Part shown: positions 1 to 5,935 of the stretch, in pieces
Layout of the letters: each line of letters starts with the position of its first letter
Position numbering within the stretch: the first letter of the stretch is position 1
Source: Bacteroidota bacterium
Lineage (GTDB): Bacteria > Bacteroidota > Bacteroidia > Bacteroidales > VadinHA17
Direction: 5' to 3'
NCBI GenBank assembly: GCA_030613125.1
Contig: JAUWMO010000183.1
Location: 1-6,906 of the forward strand
Length of the DNA stretch: 6,906 nucleotides
Notes under the pieces: generated by a model
Database searches by the model: none
Told to the model about the DNA's origin: nothing
What the model saw: the letters and a program-made list of their open reading frames with translations, nothing else
Made by a program: the position numbers and the translations under genes

Positions 1-638
1 TTGGGATGAAAAGTGCGGGTAAGTGATCCATGTGCAAATTCCTCCTCAAGAGAAATGCAGACCTTCCAGCTTGGTGTCTTGCTTTCAGTCCACATCAGGA
101 TTTCATTCTCCCCTTCTTTCAAGGCGCCCACCGGAAGGTCAATAAAATACCAGCGCAGCCATTCTAAATCAATATACTGACGTGCATGAGGATAGGAAAC
201 CAAAGAAGCCGGTCTTAACAGGTGATATCCATTTATTGATATATGAAGAGGCTCTGTATTTCCTTGTTTTTCCTGTCCTAAAAACAGGAGGCGCCCTGAC
301 CATGCTCCAGGATAATTCAGTATAAGGATTTTTTTTATAACAACCCCTTTTTTCAAATCTTCCTGCCAGGGAGCCGTTGCTTTTCTGTATTCTATACCAA
401 AGTATTTTTCCGGTAATCCAACTGCCGGCGCATCATCTTCAATCAATTCAATATTATCAAGAGTGATAACTTTTTCTGACGGATTAAAACACAGATTAAT
501 TAATCTTGCATTTTTTTCAATTTTAAATGCATCAAAAGTAATTTCCTTTTTGCTTGTGCTTTGTCCTCCAATAGCATTGGAAGATATTGAAAAAAGAAAG
601 GGAATTAGAAAAAGAAACAGTATCAAATTTTTTTTCAT
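1..638 (-). CDS. Secreted protein with a probable galactose-binding-like (jelly-roll) region, C-terminus cut by window edge
   Basis: I do not recognise the family. The reading frame is open from the ATG at 638 to the left edge, giving 212 residues with no stop. Residues 1-22 form a classic signal peptide: MKK, a run of L/I/F, then SISSNA before the likely cleavage point. No cysteine follows, so it is probably not a lipoprotein. Residues about 95-185 alternate beta-type stretches and include LHISINGYHL (131-140) and WYFIDLPVGALKEGENEILMW (163-183, written here as landmarks). The NG turn plus L-x-x-GENE-I pattern is typical of galactose-binding-like carbohydrate-binding sandwiches in glycan-degrading enzymes. 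A catalytic domain could lie beyond the edge. The gene is transcribed away from the UroD/transporter pair, has its own candidate promoter, and fits a sugar-utilisation neighbourhood. The domain call is inferred from pattern only. Confidence 0.72.
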   Translation of the reverse strand, partial: MKKNLILFLFLIPFLFSISSNAIGGQSTSKKEITFDAFKIEKNARLINLCFNPSEKVITLDNIELIEDDAPAVGLPEKYFGIEYRKATAPWQEDLKKGVVIKKILILNYPGAWSGRLLFLGQEKQGNTEPLHISINGYHLLRPASLVSYPHARQYIDLEWLRWYFIDLPVGALKEGENEILMWTESKTPSWKVCISLEEEFAHGSLTRTFHP

Positions 639-728
639 AATAGTCTTAGGTTAAGCGCCTCTAAATTAAATATAATATTACTAATAGTCTTTGGCTTTAT
701 GCAGTCCCGACCTGGTTTGCATCATTTT

Positions 729-757
729 CAAATTTAACGACATTTTAATAAAAACAA
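729..757 (-). promoter_or_regulatory. Candidate Bacteroidota promoter for the secreted-protein gene
   Basis: On the minus strand TTG (757-755) is followed after exactly 18 nt by TAAATTTG (736-729). This matches the Bacteroidota housekeeping consensus TTG / TAnnTTTG. Transcription would start near 722, leaving an untranslated leader of about 85 nt before the ATG at 638. No ribosome binding site is obvious in front of that ATG, as is common in this phylum. Confidence 0.55.
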
Positions 758-903
758 TTGATATTCAATAAAAAATCGTTTTCAAAGTATATTCATGTCG
801 CATATTCGAACAGATCCTTGTTTATTTATGGTTCTTCAGGATAATGCATAGTTATCCTGGAATATTGTGCCGAAGGTACGCCTTTGGTGAAATATTGGAA
901 GGT

Positions 904-994
904 TGCCCGCCTGACCATTCGGGCAGGGAATAATGCCCGCCTGCGAGCCGTCTCCATAAGCTTTGGTCGCCGGTGACCGGACGGACAGGGAATA
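904..994. repeat. Two-unit GC-rich repeat with shared ends
   Basis: Two adjacent units begin with the identical TGCCCGCCTG (904-913 and 934-943) and end with nearly identical CGGGCAGGGAATA (920-932) and CGGACAGGGAATA (982-994). Unit 1 folds by TGCCCG (904-909) against CGGGCA (920-925). Unit 2 is longer and has its own pairings, CCGTC (948-952) with GACGG (980-984) and GGTC (965-968) with GACC (975-978). Shared ends around different middles, each able to fold, suggest members of a dispersed palindromic repeat family. No transposase is present here. Confidence 0.55.
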
Positions 995-1096
995 TAGATT
1001 TAAACGTGAAAATTCACCATTAATGCCACTCCCAAAAAAAACGGGACAGGCGTGAGGTTTTGCACGCAAAATGTTCACGATCCTAAATTCCTTTCA

Positions 1097-1182
1097 AGCC
1101 CATCCGGGCTGTATTTTTAATATGTGTACTCTTCCCAGCCACTAAAGTGGCCGTCTATTATCTTTAAGTCCCTCCCGGGACT
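1097..1182. repeat. Cluster of three small tetraloop hairpins (REP-like)
   Basis: Three perfect short stems, each closing a 4-nt loop, follow one another. They are AGCCC-ATCC-GGGCT (1097-1110), GCCAC-TAAA-GTGGC (1138-1151) and AGTCCC-TCCC-GGGACT (1167-1182). The spacers of 27 and 15 nt are AT-rich. No stem is followed by a clean T-run on either strand, so they are not simple terminators. The arrangement resembles repetitive extragenic palindromes mobilised by REP-associated tyrosine transposases; that link is inferred. Confidence 0.5.
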
Positions 1183-1222
1183 ATTATATTTATTTCAACA
1201 AATTTCATTCATTCCACTATTC

Positions 1223-1254
1223 CCCGCCCGAACGGCCGAAGCCTTTCGGGCGGG
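1223..1254. repeat. Strong 10-bp GC-rich inverted repeat
   Basis: CCCGCCCGAA (1223-1232) is the perfect reverse complement of TTCGGGCGGG (1245-1254), with a 12-nt loop. It lies 63 nt beyond the stop of the UroD-like gene. A hairpin this stable could protect or end that transcript, but no T-run follows on the minus strand, so an intrinsic terminator is not supported. Its CCCGCC/CGGGC wording is close to the repeat at 904-994, so it may belong to the same dispersed family. Confidence 0.55.
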
Positions 1255-1316
1255 CGGGCACTACTCCACCTGACACCTATTCATTTTCCAGATGAACCAT
1301 TTCTGTTTCCTTGTAT

Positions 1317-2474
1317 TTAGTACGTACCAAATTCCTCCAGTGTATTCCACATGGCCATGATATTTTCGGGTGGTACTTCGCTTTGAATGTTATGAATGGT
1401 ATTAAATACAAACCCGCCACCCGGGGCCAAAACATCCAGGTTCTTTTTTACCTGGTCTTTAATTTGCCCGGGTGTTCCAAAAGGAAGTACTTCCTGCGTT
1501 TCAATACCTCCGCCCCAGAAGGTAATATCATTTCCGAAATCCTTTTTTAGTTGTTCAGGTTCCATACCATTCGCCGTAATGTGAACGGGATTCAGGATAT
1601 CTACCCCAATCTCAATGAAGTCGGGAATGATTGGCCGGACATTACCACACGAATGAAAAAAGATAAAAGCCTCCGGTGCAGCCTTTTTAATTTCTTTGAT
1701 CAGCCTTTTGAGATGAGGTTTGAAAATCGTTCTGAATTGATCGGGTGCAATGAGTTGTGACTCCTGAGAACCGTAATCATCGGCTTCTGAGACCACGTCA
1801 ACTACATCATGCAGTTCTTTTAACGCCATTTTCCAAAAAGCAATTTTAAGATCGGTAATAGTACCGATCAGCAGATCGCTTTCCTCCGGATATAAAAAGG
1901 GATCGAGCATAGCATTTTCCATTCCCCTGATTCTTTGGGTCATTTCAAATAGTCCGGCACATAATCCCTTAATAACCACTAGTTTTCCCTGTTTTCTGTA
2001 CTCCATGGCCTTATCCCTTAGCCCTGCTATTCGTTTGGGGTCAGCAGCATCGGGCCAGTTATGACTCTGTATGATTTCTGAGGTAAAATCAACGGTTTTT
2101 AATGGATTGTCCACAAGGTTGAACCATTGCCCGTTTTCTTTAGGAAAATGATGTATCATTCCCCATTCGTCTTTATAGGACCAATTTTTGCCGGCATCTT
2201 CCAGTTTTTCATAGACGTCCCGGTTGTGAGAAGTCAAAGGGAATAAACCTCTTGTATCTACCTTGAGCCTGTTAAATAATTTTTCAGAAGGAATTACCAC
2301 TTGCTGTATTATATCGAGCCATCGCGGCTCTTCTTTTTCCATGCCCAGGTGAGATATCAACTTTTGATAAGCACCATTTGTAATGCCGGTCACCTGTGTA
2401 CTGGCGATATCGTAAGGGACTCTGTCAGGCTCCTGGTGCCGGAGGGTTTTTAATATTCGCTCTCTTGAATTCAT
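1317..2474 (-). CDS. Uroporphyrinogen decarboxylase superfamily protein, methyltransferase-like (MtaA/CmuA-type) subgroup
   Basis: The 385-residue protein spans a full URO-D fold (PF01208). The N-terminus, RERILKTLRHQEPDRVPYD, is the usual opening of the cobamide-methyltransferase-like branch rather than of HemE. Further landmarks are DDYGSQ (232-237), HSCG (274-277, giving the H-x-C pair H274/C276 that binds zinc in MtaA/MtbA-type enzymes), FWGGGIETQ (319-327) and HNIQ (361-364). The usual third cysteine ligand is not obvious; H361 could replace it. Family members move methyl groups to or from corrinoids or act on unknown substrates. No corrinoid-binding protein is in the window, so the reaction is unknown. 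The gene is divergent from the ExuT-like transporter, with 135 bases between the two starts, which suggests shared control and a role in handling the imported compound. A weak GGAA lies a few bases before the ATG. Cytoplasmic. Confidence 0.88.
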   Translation of the reverse strand: MNSRERILKTLRHQEPDRVPYDIASTQVTGITNGAYQKLISHLGMEKEEPRWLDIIQQVVIPSEKLFNRLKVDTRGLFPLTSHNRDVYEKLEDAGKNWSYKDEWGMIHHFPKENGQWFNLVDNPLKTVDFTSEIIQSHNWPDAADPKRIAGLRDKAMEYRKQGKLVVIKGLCAGLFEMTQRIRGMENAMLDPFLYPEESDLLIGTITDLKIAFWKMALKELHDVVDVVSEADDYGSQESQLIAPDQFRTIFKPHLKRLIKEIKKAAPEAFIFFHSCGNVRPIIPDFIEIGVDILNPVHITANGMEPEQLKKDFGNDITFWGGGIETQEVLPFGTPGQIKDQVKKNLDVLAPGGGFVFNTIHNIQSEVPPENIMAMWNTLEEFGTY

Positions 2475-2520
2475 GGATTTCCAGCAATAAAATAAGTGAT
2501 TAAATCTTTAACTATAATCT

Positions 2521-2549
2521 CAAATGTAAAAAAAAACGACGAGTTTTAA
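2521..2549 (-). promoter_or_regulatory. Candidate Bacteroidota promoter for the UroD-like gene
   Basis: Minus-strand TACATTTG (2528-2521) fits the -7 consensus TAnnTTTG exactly. Eighteen nucleotides upstream sits TTA (2549-2547), one base off the -33 TTG and at the same spacing as the promoter at 729-757. It predicts a start near 2514 and a leader of about 40 nt before the ATG at 2474. Confidence 0.45.
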
Positions 2550-2560
2550 GGATTTTTTTT

Positions 2561-2568
2561 TATACTTG
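2561..2568 (+). promoter_or_regulatory. Weak candidate -7 element for the transporter gene
   Basis: TATACTTG matches TAnnTTTG with one mismatch, and no TTG lies at the expected distance upstream. A start about 7 nt downstream would give a 30-35 nt leader to the ATG at 2610. Position supports it; sequence only weakly. Confidence 0.25.
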
Positions 2569-2609
2569 ATCTCTTGTATTAAGTATTGAAATCAGGCATA
2601 TTAAAAACA

Positions 2610-3881
2610 ATGGACTCAACAAGAAAAAAAAGTAACATTCGCTGGCTGATCATGATCCTGTTATTTACAGCCACAACCTTGCTCTATATAGATCGTTCTG
2701 CCTTAGGGATTATGGCACCTTTTATCCAGGATGAAATTGGCTGGACGGAACAACAGTATGGTTATATCAATGCCACCTTCATGATCGGTTACGGCCTTTG
2801 TTTTCTGATCATGGGAACAATCGTCGATAAGATCGGAGTTAGGTGGGGATATGTCATTTCCATGGGTTTATGGAGTGTGGCGCAGTTGGCACATGCTGTT
2901 GCAAAAACCTGGGGGGCCTTTGCCGTTGCCCGTTTTGGTCTTTCAATCGGTCAGTCAGGAAGTTTTCCGGTTGCTATCAAAACAGTGGGTGAATGGTTCC
3001 CTGAAAAAGAGCGGGCCCTGGCGATTGGTATATTCAACGGAGGGACCAATGTAGGCACCATCATTGCTCCTCTGATGATTCCGGTTTTGGTTGAAGCTTT
3101 TCAGGGAGATTGGAGAATAGCATTTATATGGACATTTCCCATAAGTGTTACATGGATCTTATTCTGGTTTTTCAAATACAAAAAACCTGAAAAACATCCG
3201 GGGGTCACAAAAAGTGAACTGGATTATATCCGGAGCAATATCACCGAAAAAGATAACCAACGACTGGGATGGGGCCAATTGCTGCGGTATAAGGAAACCT
3301 GGGCGATTGCCATTGGAAAATTTTTAGCCGATCCGGTCTGGTGGTTTTACTTGTTCTGGGGAGCAAAATTCCTGAATGGCAAGTACGGCCTTAACTTAAA
3401 AGAGATCGGTATCCCCTTCTTTACTATTTATCTGCTTTCATGGTTCGGAGGGATCTTTTTCGGATGGTTGTCTTCAAAATTCCTGAAACAAGGCTGGTCT
3501 TTGAATAAGGGTAGAAAGATGGGGTTACTGGCCAGCGGATTGGCAGCTATACCGGTCATAATGGTTCCTCATATTAACAATCTTTGGATTTCCATACTGT
3601 TGATAGCCCTGGCAGCAGGGGGTCATTGCGGCTGGTCAGCAAATATTTTTAGTTTGATGACAGATATTTTTCCTAAGAAGGCAACTGCTTCAATAACGGG
3701 ATTGGGGGGCGGCGCCGGAGCAATAGGAGGAGCGCTGGCTGCTTTTGGAGTGGGCAAGGTGCTTCAGCATATTGGCATCGATGGATATGTGGTGCCATTT
3801 GCAGTAGCCTCTTTTGTTTACTTGCTGGCACTGCTCCTTATCCATATACTGGTTCCCAGGTTTAGACCGGTGCGATTGTAA
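2610..3881 (+). CDS. MFS transporter, anion:cation symporter family, hexuronate (ExuT)-like
   Basis: The 423-residue inner-membrane carrier has about 12 hydrophobic segments and a basic, ordered start (MDSTRKKSNIRW) running into the first. Landmarks, numbered from this ATG, are YIDRSALGIMAP (26-37), typical of the ACS family; the motif-A-like GTIVDKIGVRWG (69-80) in the first cytoplasmic loop; EWFPEKERALAIGIFNGGTN (128-147); a charged central loop at about 189-225; DPVWWFYLFW (241-250); and MTDIFPKKATASITGLGG (350-367). These resemble ExuT-type hexuronate and related sugar-acid carriers driven by a cation gradient. Exact substrate cannot be read; galacturonate, glucuronate or another organic anion are candidates. 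An in-frame TTG at 2586 would add eight residues, but ATG at 2610 is preferred because the added part has no family-like features. It is divergent from the UroD-like gene and probably serves the same pathway. Confidence 0.88.
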   Translation: MDSTRKKSNIRWLIMILLFTATTLLYIDRSALGIMAPFIQDEIGWTEQQYGYINATFMIGYGLCFLIMGTIVDKIGVRWGYVISMGLWSVAQLAHAVAKTWGAFAVARFGLSIGQSGSFPVAIKTVGEWFPEKERALAIGIFNGGTNVGTIIAPLMIPVLVEAFQGDWRIAFIWTFPISVTWILFWFFKYKKPEKHPGVTKSELDYIRSNITEKDNQRLGWGQLLRYKETWAIAIGKFLADPVWWFYLFWGAKFLNGKYGLNLKEIGIPFFTIYLLSWFGGIFFGWLSSKFLKQGWSLNKGRKMGLLASGLAAIPVIMVPHINNLWISILLIALAAGGHCGWSANIFSLMTDIFPKKATASITGLGGGAGAIGGALAAFGVGKVLQHIGIDGYVVPFAVASFVYLLALLLIHILVPRFRPVRL

Positions 3882-3915
3882 GTTGGATAAGCTTAACATC
3901 AAATGGGTAAAAGGG

Positions 3916-3941
3916 TTTGTACATAACGATTAGCGTACAAA
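3916..3941. repeat. Inverted repeat downstream of the transporter
   Basis: TTTGTAC (3916-3922) and GTACAAA (3935-3941) are perfect reverse complements around a 12-nt loop. No T-run follows, so it is not an intrinsic terminator. The adjoining GCAGTGCGGGCTTGACTTC is GC-richer than its surroundings. It may be a dispersed intergenic repeat or a recombination scar; its role is not determinable here. Confidence 0.45.
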
Positions 3942-3995
3942 TGCAGTGCGGGCTTGACTTCTACGCCATTTTCACCTGACATTAAAGATAATAAA

Positions 3996-4044
3996 ATGTA
4001 ATAAATGTTTTTTTGGCGAAGAAAGTTTTTATTACATGTTTTTA
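3996..4044. terminator. Putative bidirectional terminator between convergent genes
   Basis: ATGTAATAAA (3996-4005) pairs perfectly with TTTATTACAT (4028-4037). The loop can extend the stem because its T-run (4008-4014) can pair with AAGAAA. On the plus strand GTTTTTA follows; on the minus strand the next bases are TTTATTATCTTTA. It lies between the transporter, ending at 3881, and the DUF7689-like gene, ending at 4133, which converge, so one hairpin could stop both transcripts. The AT-rich stem makes it a moderate call. Confidence 0.45.
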
Positions 4045-4132
4045 GTGTCGACCAGGCAAGTTCTGTTGCAATTCTTAGATTGTGGGTTGATTAATGTGGA
4101 TTTCAAATGTATCTGATAACAAAGTTATGTGA

Positions 4133-4597
4133 TTATTTTACCTTTCGCTTTAAAATTACCGCTACATTACCATAACTATATTGGTTATAAGTTCCACTAA
4201 TTCCTTCTAATGAATGTTCTATATCCACATATCTTCCCAATTTACTTTTCCAAAGTCCTTTATCATCTGAATCTTGCTTTGCAACATGCGTGGGAGTACC
4301 GTTGGTATCAATAAATATTGCCACTTTCTCATAACCTTTTTCAAATTTGCTGTTTAAGCCGCATTTCTTGTATCCCAATGATTTATAGCAAGCTAAAAAT
4401 GAATCTAAATTTTCTTTTTCAGGAATATCCGGGGGCCAATAGTAAGGATCCTTCGGCCACCACCATTTTGCATTATCATCAGCAGCAAAAGCAATACAGT
4501 TATAATTATCGTCTATTGGACTTTTAATATTATAACTGGTTAACTGTGGGAAAAGCGATTCAATGTAAGCGTCCCTGTCAGGCATAATTATTAGCAT
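4133..4597 (-). CDS. DUF7689-like protein with a Cys/His peptidase-like motif pattern
   Basis: This 154-residue protein has no signal peptide or membrane segment. It carries a pattern I associate with the uncharacterised DUF7689 family (name from memory): YNCIAFAAD (32-40), KWWWP (44-48), YYWPP (52-56), SFLACYKSLGYKKC (66-79), EKGYEKVAIF (86-95), PTHVAKQ (102-108), GLWKSKLGRYVDIEH (114-128) and a C-terminal YGNVAVILKR (142-151). The order N-Cys-hydrophobic, then Thr-His-Val-Ala, recalls NlpC/P60, CHAP and transglutaminase-like folds, with C34 and H104 as candidate catalytic residues and D125 or H128 nearby. That is inference. It is the last gene of a three-gene unit. Its ATG at 4597 overlaps the preceding gene by 20 nt; the alternative ATG at 4585 overlaps by 8 nt (ATGCCTGA). 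Either implies translational coupling. Confidence 0.78.
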   Translation of the reverse strand: MLIIMPDRDAYIESLFPQLTSYNIKSPIDDNYNCIAFAADDNAKWWWPKDPYYWPPDIPEKENLDSFLACYKSLGYKKCGLNSKFEKGYEKVAIFIDTNGTPTHVAKQDSDDKGLWKSKLGRYVDIEHSLEGISGTYNQYSYGNVAVILKRKVK

Positions 4598-5051
4598 TTA
4601 TCCACTCTTTCCAATCCTTGACCATTTCAGGGATATTGCCTCTATGAGGTTTAGGAACCGGATTTATTCCTGCAATGGCTTCAAGTGCCCAAAACCAAAA
4701 GATTGGAGTTTCATCTAATTTCCTAATAAGAAGAGACAACACTTTTCCTCCCATTCCAATAATCTCTTGATAAGAAGGGTGCAAAGCAATTTGTGTTGGA
4801 GATGAGACCATCATACAATCTTCAATAACTTCAGAAGCAAGCTGATTAAATCTTGTCGCAATATTGTTTTCTCTATGGGTTAAAGCAGTACTGCAGGTAA
4901 GATTAAAAATTACATTTTCTCTGATTTTATATATTTCTTCCAAATTACCAAGCGACAAATAAGCTAAGTATGGAGGTATCTGTGTCAAATGGAAATTGGA
5001 ATATCGTGAATATCTTGGTAATGTTTTTTCTTTAATAACTACTTCTTCCAT
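4578..5051 (-). CDS. Conserved hypothetical protein with HPSYQEIIGMG core
   Basis: This is a 157-residue soluble protein of unknown function. The C-terminal two thirds match a small family I know only as hypothetical. Its landmarks are RFNQLASEVIEDCMMVSSPT (67-86), HPSYQEIIGMG (91-101), LSLLIRKLDETPIFWFWALE (105-124), AIAGINPVP (125-133), HRGNI (136-140) and MVKDWKEWI (143-151). The short helical layout looks like one or two HEAT-type helical pairs, suited to binding a partner rather than catalysis. The first 60 residues (tyrosine-rich YSRYSNF, then IPPYLAYLSLGNLEEIYKI) look like an added N-terminal segment. It starts 7 nt after the TIGR04255 gene and its stop lies inside the start of the DUF7689-like gene, so the three are very probably one transcript. 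I infer that it acts with its neighbours. Confidence 0.75.
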   Translation of the reverse strand: MEEVVIKEKTLPRYSRYSNFHLTQIPPYLAYLSLGNLEEIYKIRENVIFNLTCSTALTHRENNIATRFNQLASEVIEDCMMVSSPTQIALHPSYQEIIGMGGKVLSLLIRKLDETPIFWFWALEAIAGINPVPKPHRGNIPEMVKDWKEWINANNYA

Positions 5052-5058
5052 TTATATT

Positions 5059-5817
5059 TTATTTTAGAAGTTTAAGTGTTCTTTCTGTAATACTTTTAAA
5101 AAAGATTTCATTTTTGAAATCGCGCAAATTCTCAAAATTTTTCCATATCTCAGATTCTTTAAAATCCCCTTGTTGATATACATCTATATCAAGTAAAAAT
5201 AATGCTGTGTCTATTCCTGTGGTTTCAATAGCTTCGGTAATATTGGCTTTTGCATCAATTTTATGGTTCGTTATTGATATTTGCGAAAACAGATTATTCA
5301 TTTTATATTCTAATCCATTTGCAAGATAAGGTAAAGTTTTAAAATAATTTGAAGGAGTAAATGGTATTTTCAACGGTATCTTATTAACATAACGCAACGC
5401 TATTCTATTAATTGTAACTGGTTCAACAACCTTTATATATAATGACCAAAGTTGTTTTGCTTCTTTTTTTAGTGCGTTCCAGCTTTGATATGGTTTGTGT
5501 TTATTGAATGTAAAACCATTTAGTCTTGCCTGAAACACTGTTGACTTGTCTTCAGAATAATATAAATAACCATCAACCTGTGTATTTGAAACACTGGACT
5601 TTGCTTGTTCTTCCTGGGCTTTGAATTCTATAGTGCCAGAAAATGTAAAACGTTTTTTTTCTAAAGGATATTTATCTTTAACCTCTTCAAACAAAGTATG
5701 CAGCATTTTTAAGTCCTTTTCTTTAGGAAGCTGAACCTGTATATCTAATAATGCTTCAACAATAGGAGCATTTTTTAATAAAGGATATGCTGGTTTTTGA
5801 GATTTTTTTGTTTGCAC
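5059..5817 (-). CDS. TIGR04255 family protein
   Basis: The 252-residue cytoplasmic protein fits the full length of the sporadically distributed family TIGR04255, whose function is unknown. Landmarks are the N-terminal NAPIVEALLDIQV (16-28), FQARLNGFTFNKHKPYQSW (95-113), RIALRYVNKI (138-147), LLDIDVY (208-214) and a closing helix LRDFKNEIFFKSITERTLK (231-249). The start codon is GTG at 5817: the frame has a TAG stop 15 nt upstream, and the next internal ATG falls after the conserved PIVEALLDI, so GTG is the only sensible start. It heads the three-gene unit and is separated by 118 bases from the restriction enzyme gene on the same strand. Patchy distribution and restriction-enzyme neighbours fit a role in defence or conflict, which is inference. 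Confidence 0.87.
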   Translation of the reverse strand: MQTKKSQKPAYPLLKNAPIVEALLDIQVQLPKEKDLKMLHTLFEEVKDKYPLEKKRFTFSGTIEFKAQEEQAKSSVSNTQVDGYLYYSEDKSTVFQARLNGFTFNKHKPYQSWNALKKEAKQLWSLYIKVVEPVTINRIALRYVNKIPLKIPFTPSNYFKTLPYLANGLEYKMNNLFSQISITNHKIDAKANITEAIETTGIDTALFLLDIDVYQQGDFKESEIWKNFENLRDFKNEIFFKSITERTLKLLK

Positions 5818-5841
5818 AGGTTTAAAGGTTAACTATGTTTA

Positions 5842-5849
5842 CAAAGTTA
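5842..5849 (-). promoter_or_regulatory. Candidate -7 element for the three-gene unit
   Basis: Minus-strand TAACTTTG (5849-5842) fits TAnnTTTG exactly and sits 24 nt before the GTG start, predicting a very short leader of roughly 18 nt. No TTG is found 17-21 nt upstream; that stretch is a run of A and T. Read-through from the restriction enzyme gene is the alternative. Confidence 0.35.
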
Positions 5850-5935
5850 ATTAATATAGTATAGAAATATAATGAAAGAAATTCCTGTTTATTCTTACCA
5901 TTTTTTACTTCGTTAGTGTCAATTTTGGTTCCGCT

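Larger units (their letters stand above)
639..1316. other. Intergenic region without a gene, rich in repeats and hairpins
   Basis: I see no credible gene in these 678 bases. The part nearest 638 is AT-rich and carries the promoter at 729-757. From about 885 onward the composition switches to GC-rich islands in an AT-rich background: a two-unit repeat (904-994), three tetraloop hairpins (1097-1182) and a 10-bp inverted repeat (1223-1254). An 80-codon minus-strand frame at 836-1078 simply reads through the repeats. The region separates two minus-strand genes, so it holds the 3' end of the UroD-like transcript and the leader of the secreted-protein gene. Confidence 0.7.

Noticed and set aside
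463..654. Plus-strand open frame opposite the secreted-protein gene
   Set aside because: It is antisense to a minus-strand gene with a clear signal peptide and promoter; the protein looks like low-complexity shadow sequence.
836..1078. 80-codon minus-strand open frame in the repeat region
   Set aside because: It reads straight through the palindromic repeats, has an erratic residue mix and no recognisable motif or start context.
1317..2474. Identification of the UroD-like gene as true HemE
   Set aside because: The N-terminal HemE substrate-binding pattern is not seen; the RILKTLRHQEPDRVP opening and HSCG belong to the methyltransferase-like branch, and no heme genes are near.
3916..3965. 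Integron attC-like site after the transporter
   Set aside because: ACATAAC is one base off RYYYAAC, but no matching GTTRRRY lies at a suitable distance downstream and the arms do not form the expected attC fold.
4104..4111. Minus-strand TACATTTG, an exact -7 match
   Set aside because: No TTG at the expected spacing, and it would drive transcription into the 3' end of the transporter with no gene to serve.
4116..4128. Small hairpin ATAAC-AAA-GTTAT beside the DUF7689-like stop
   Set aside because: A five-base AT-rich stem with no T-run is too weak to call a terminator.
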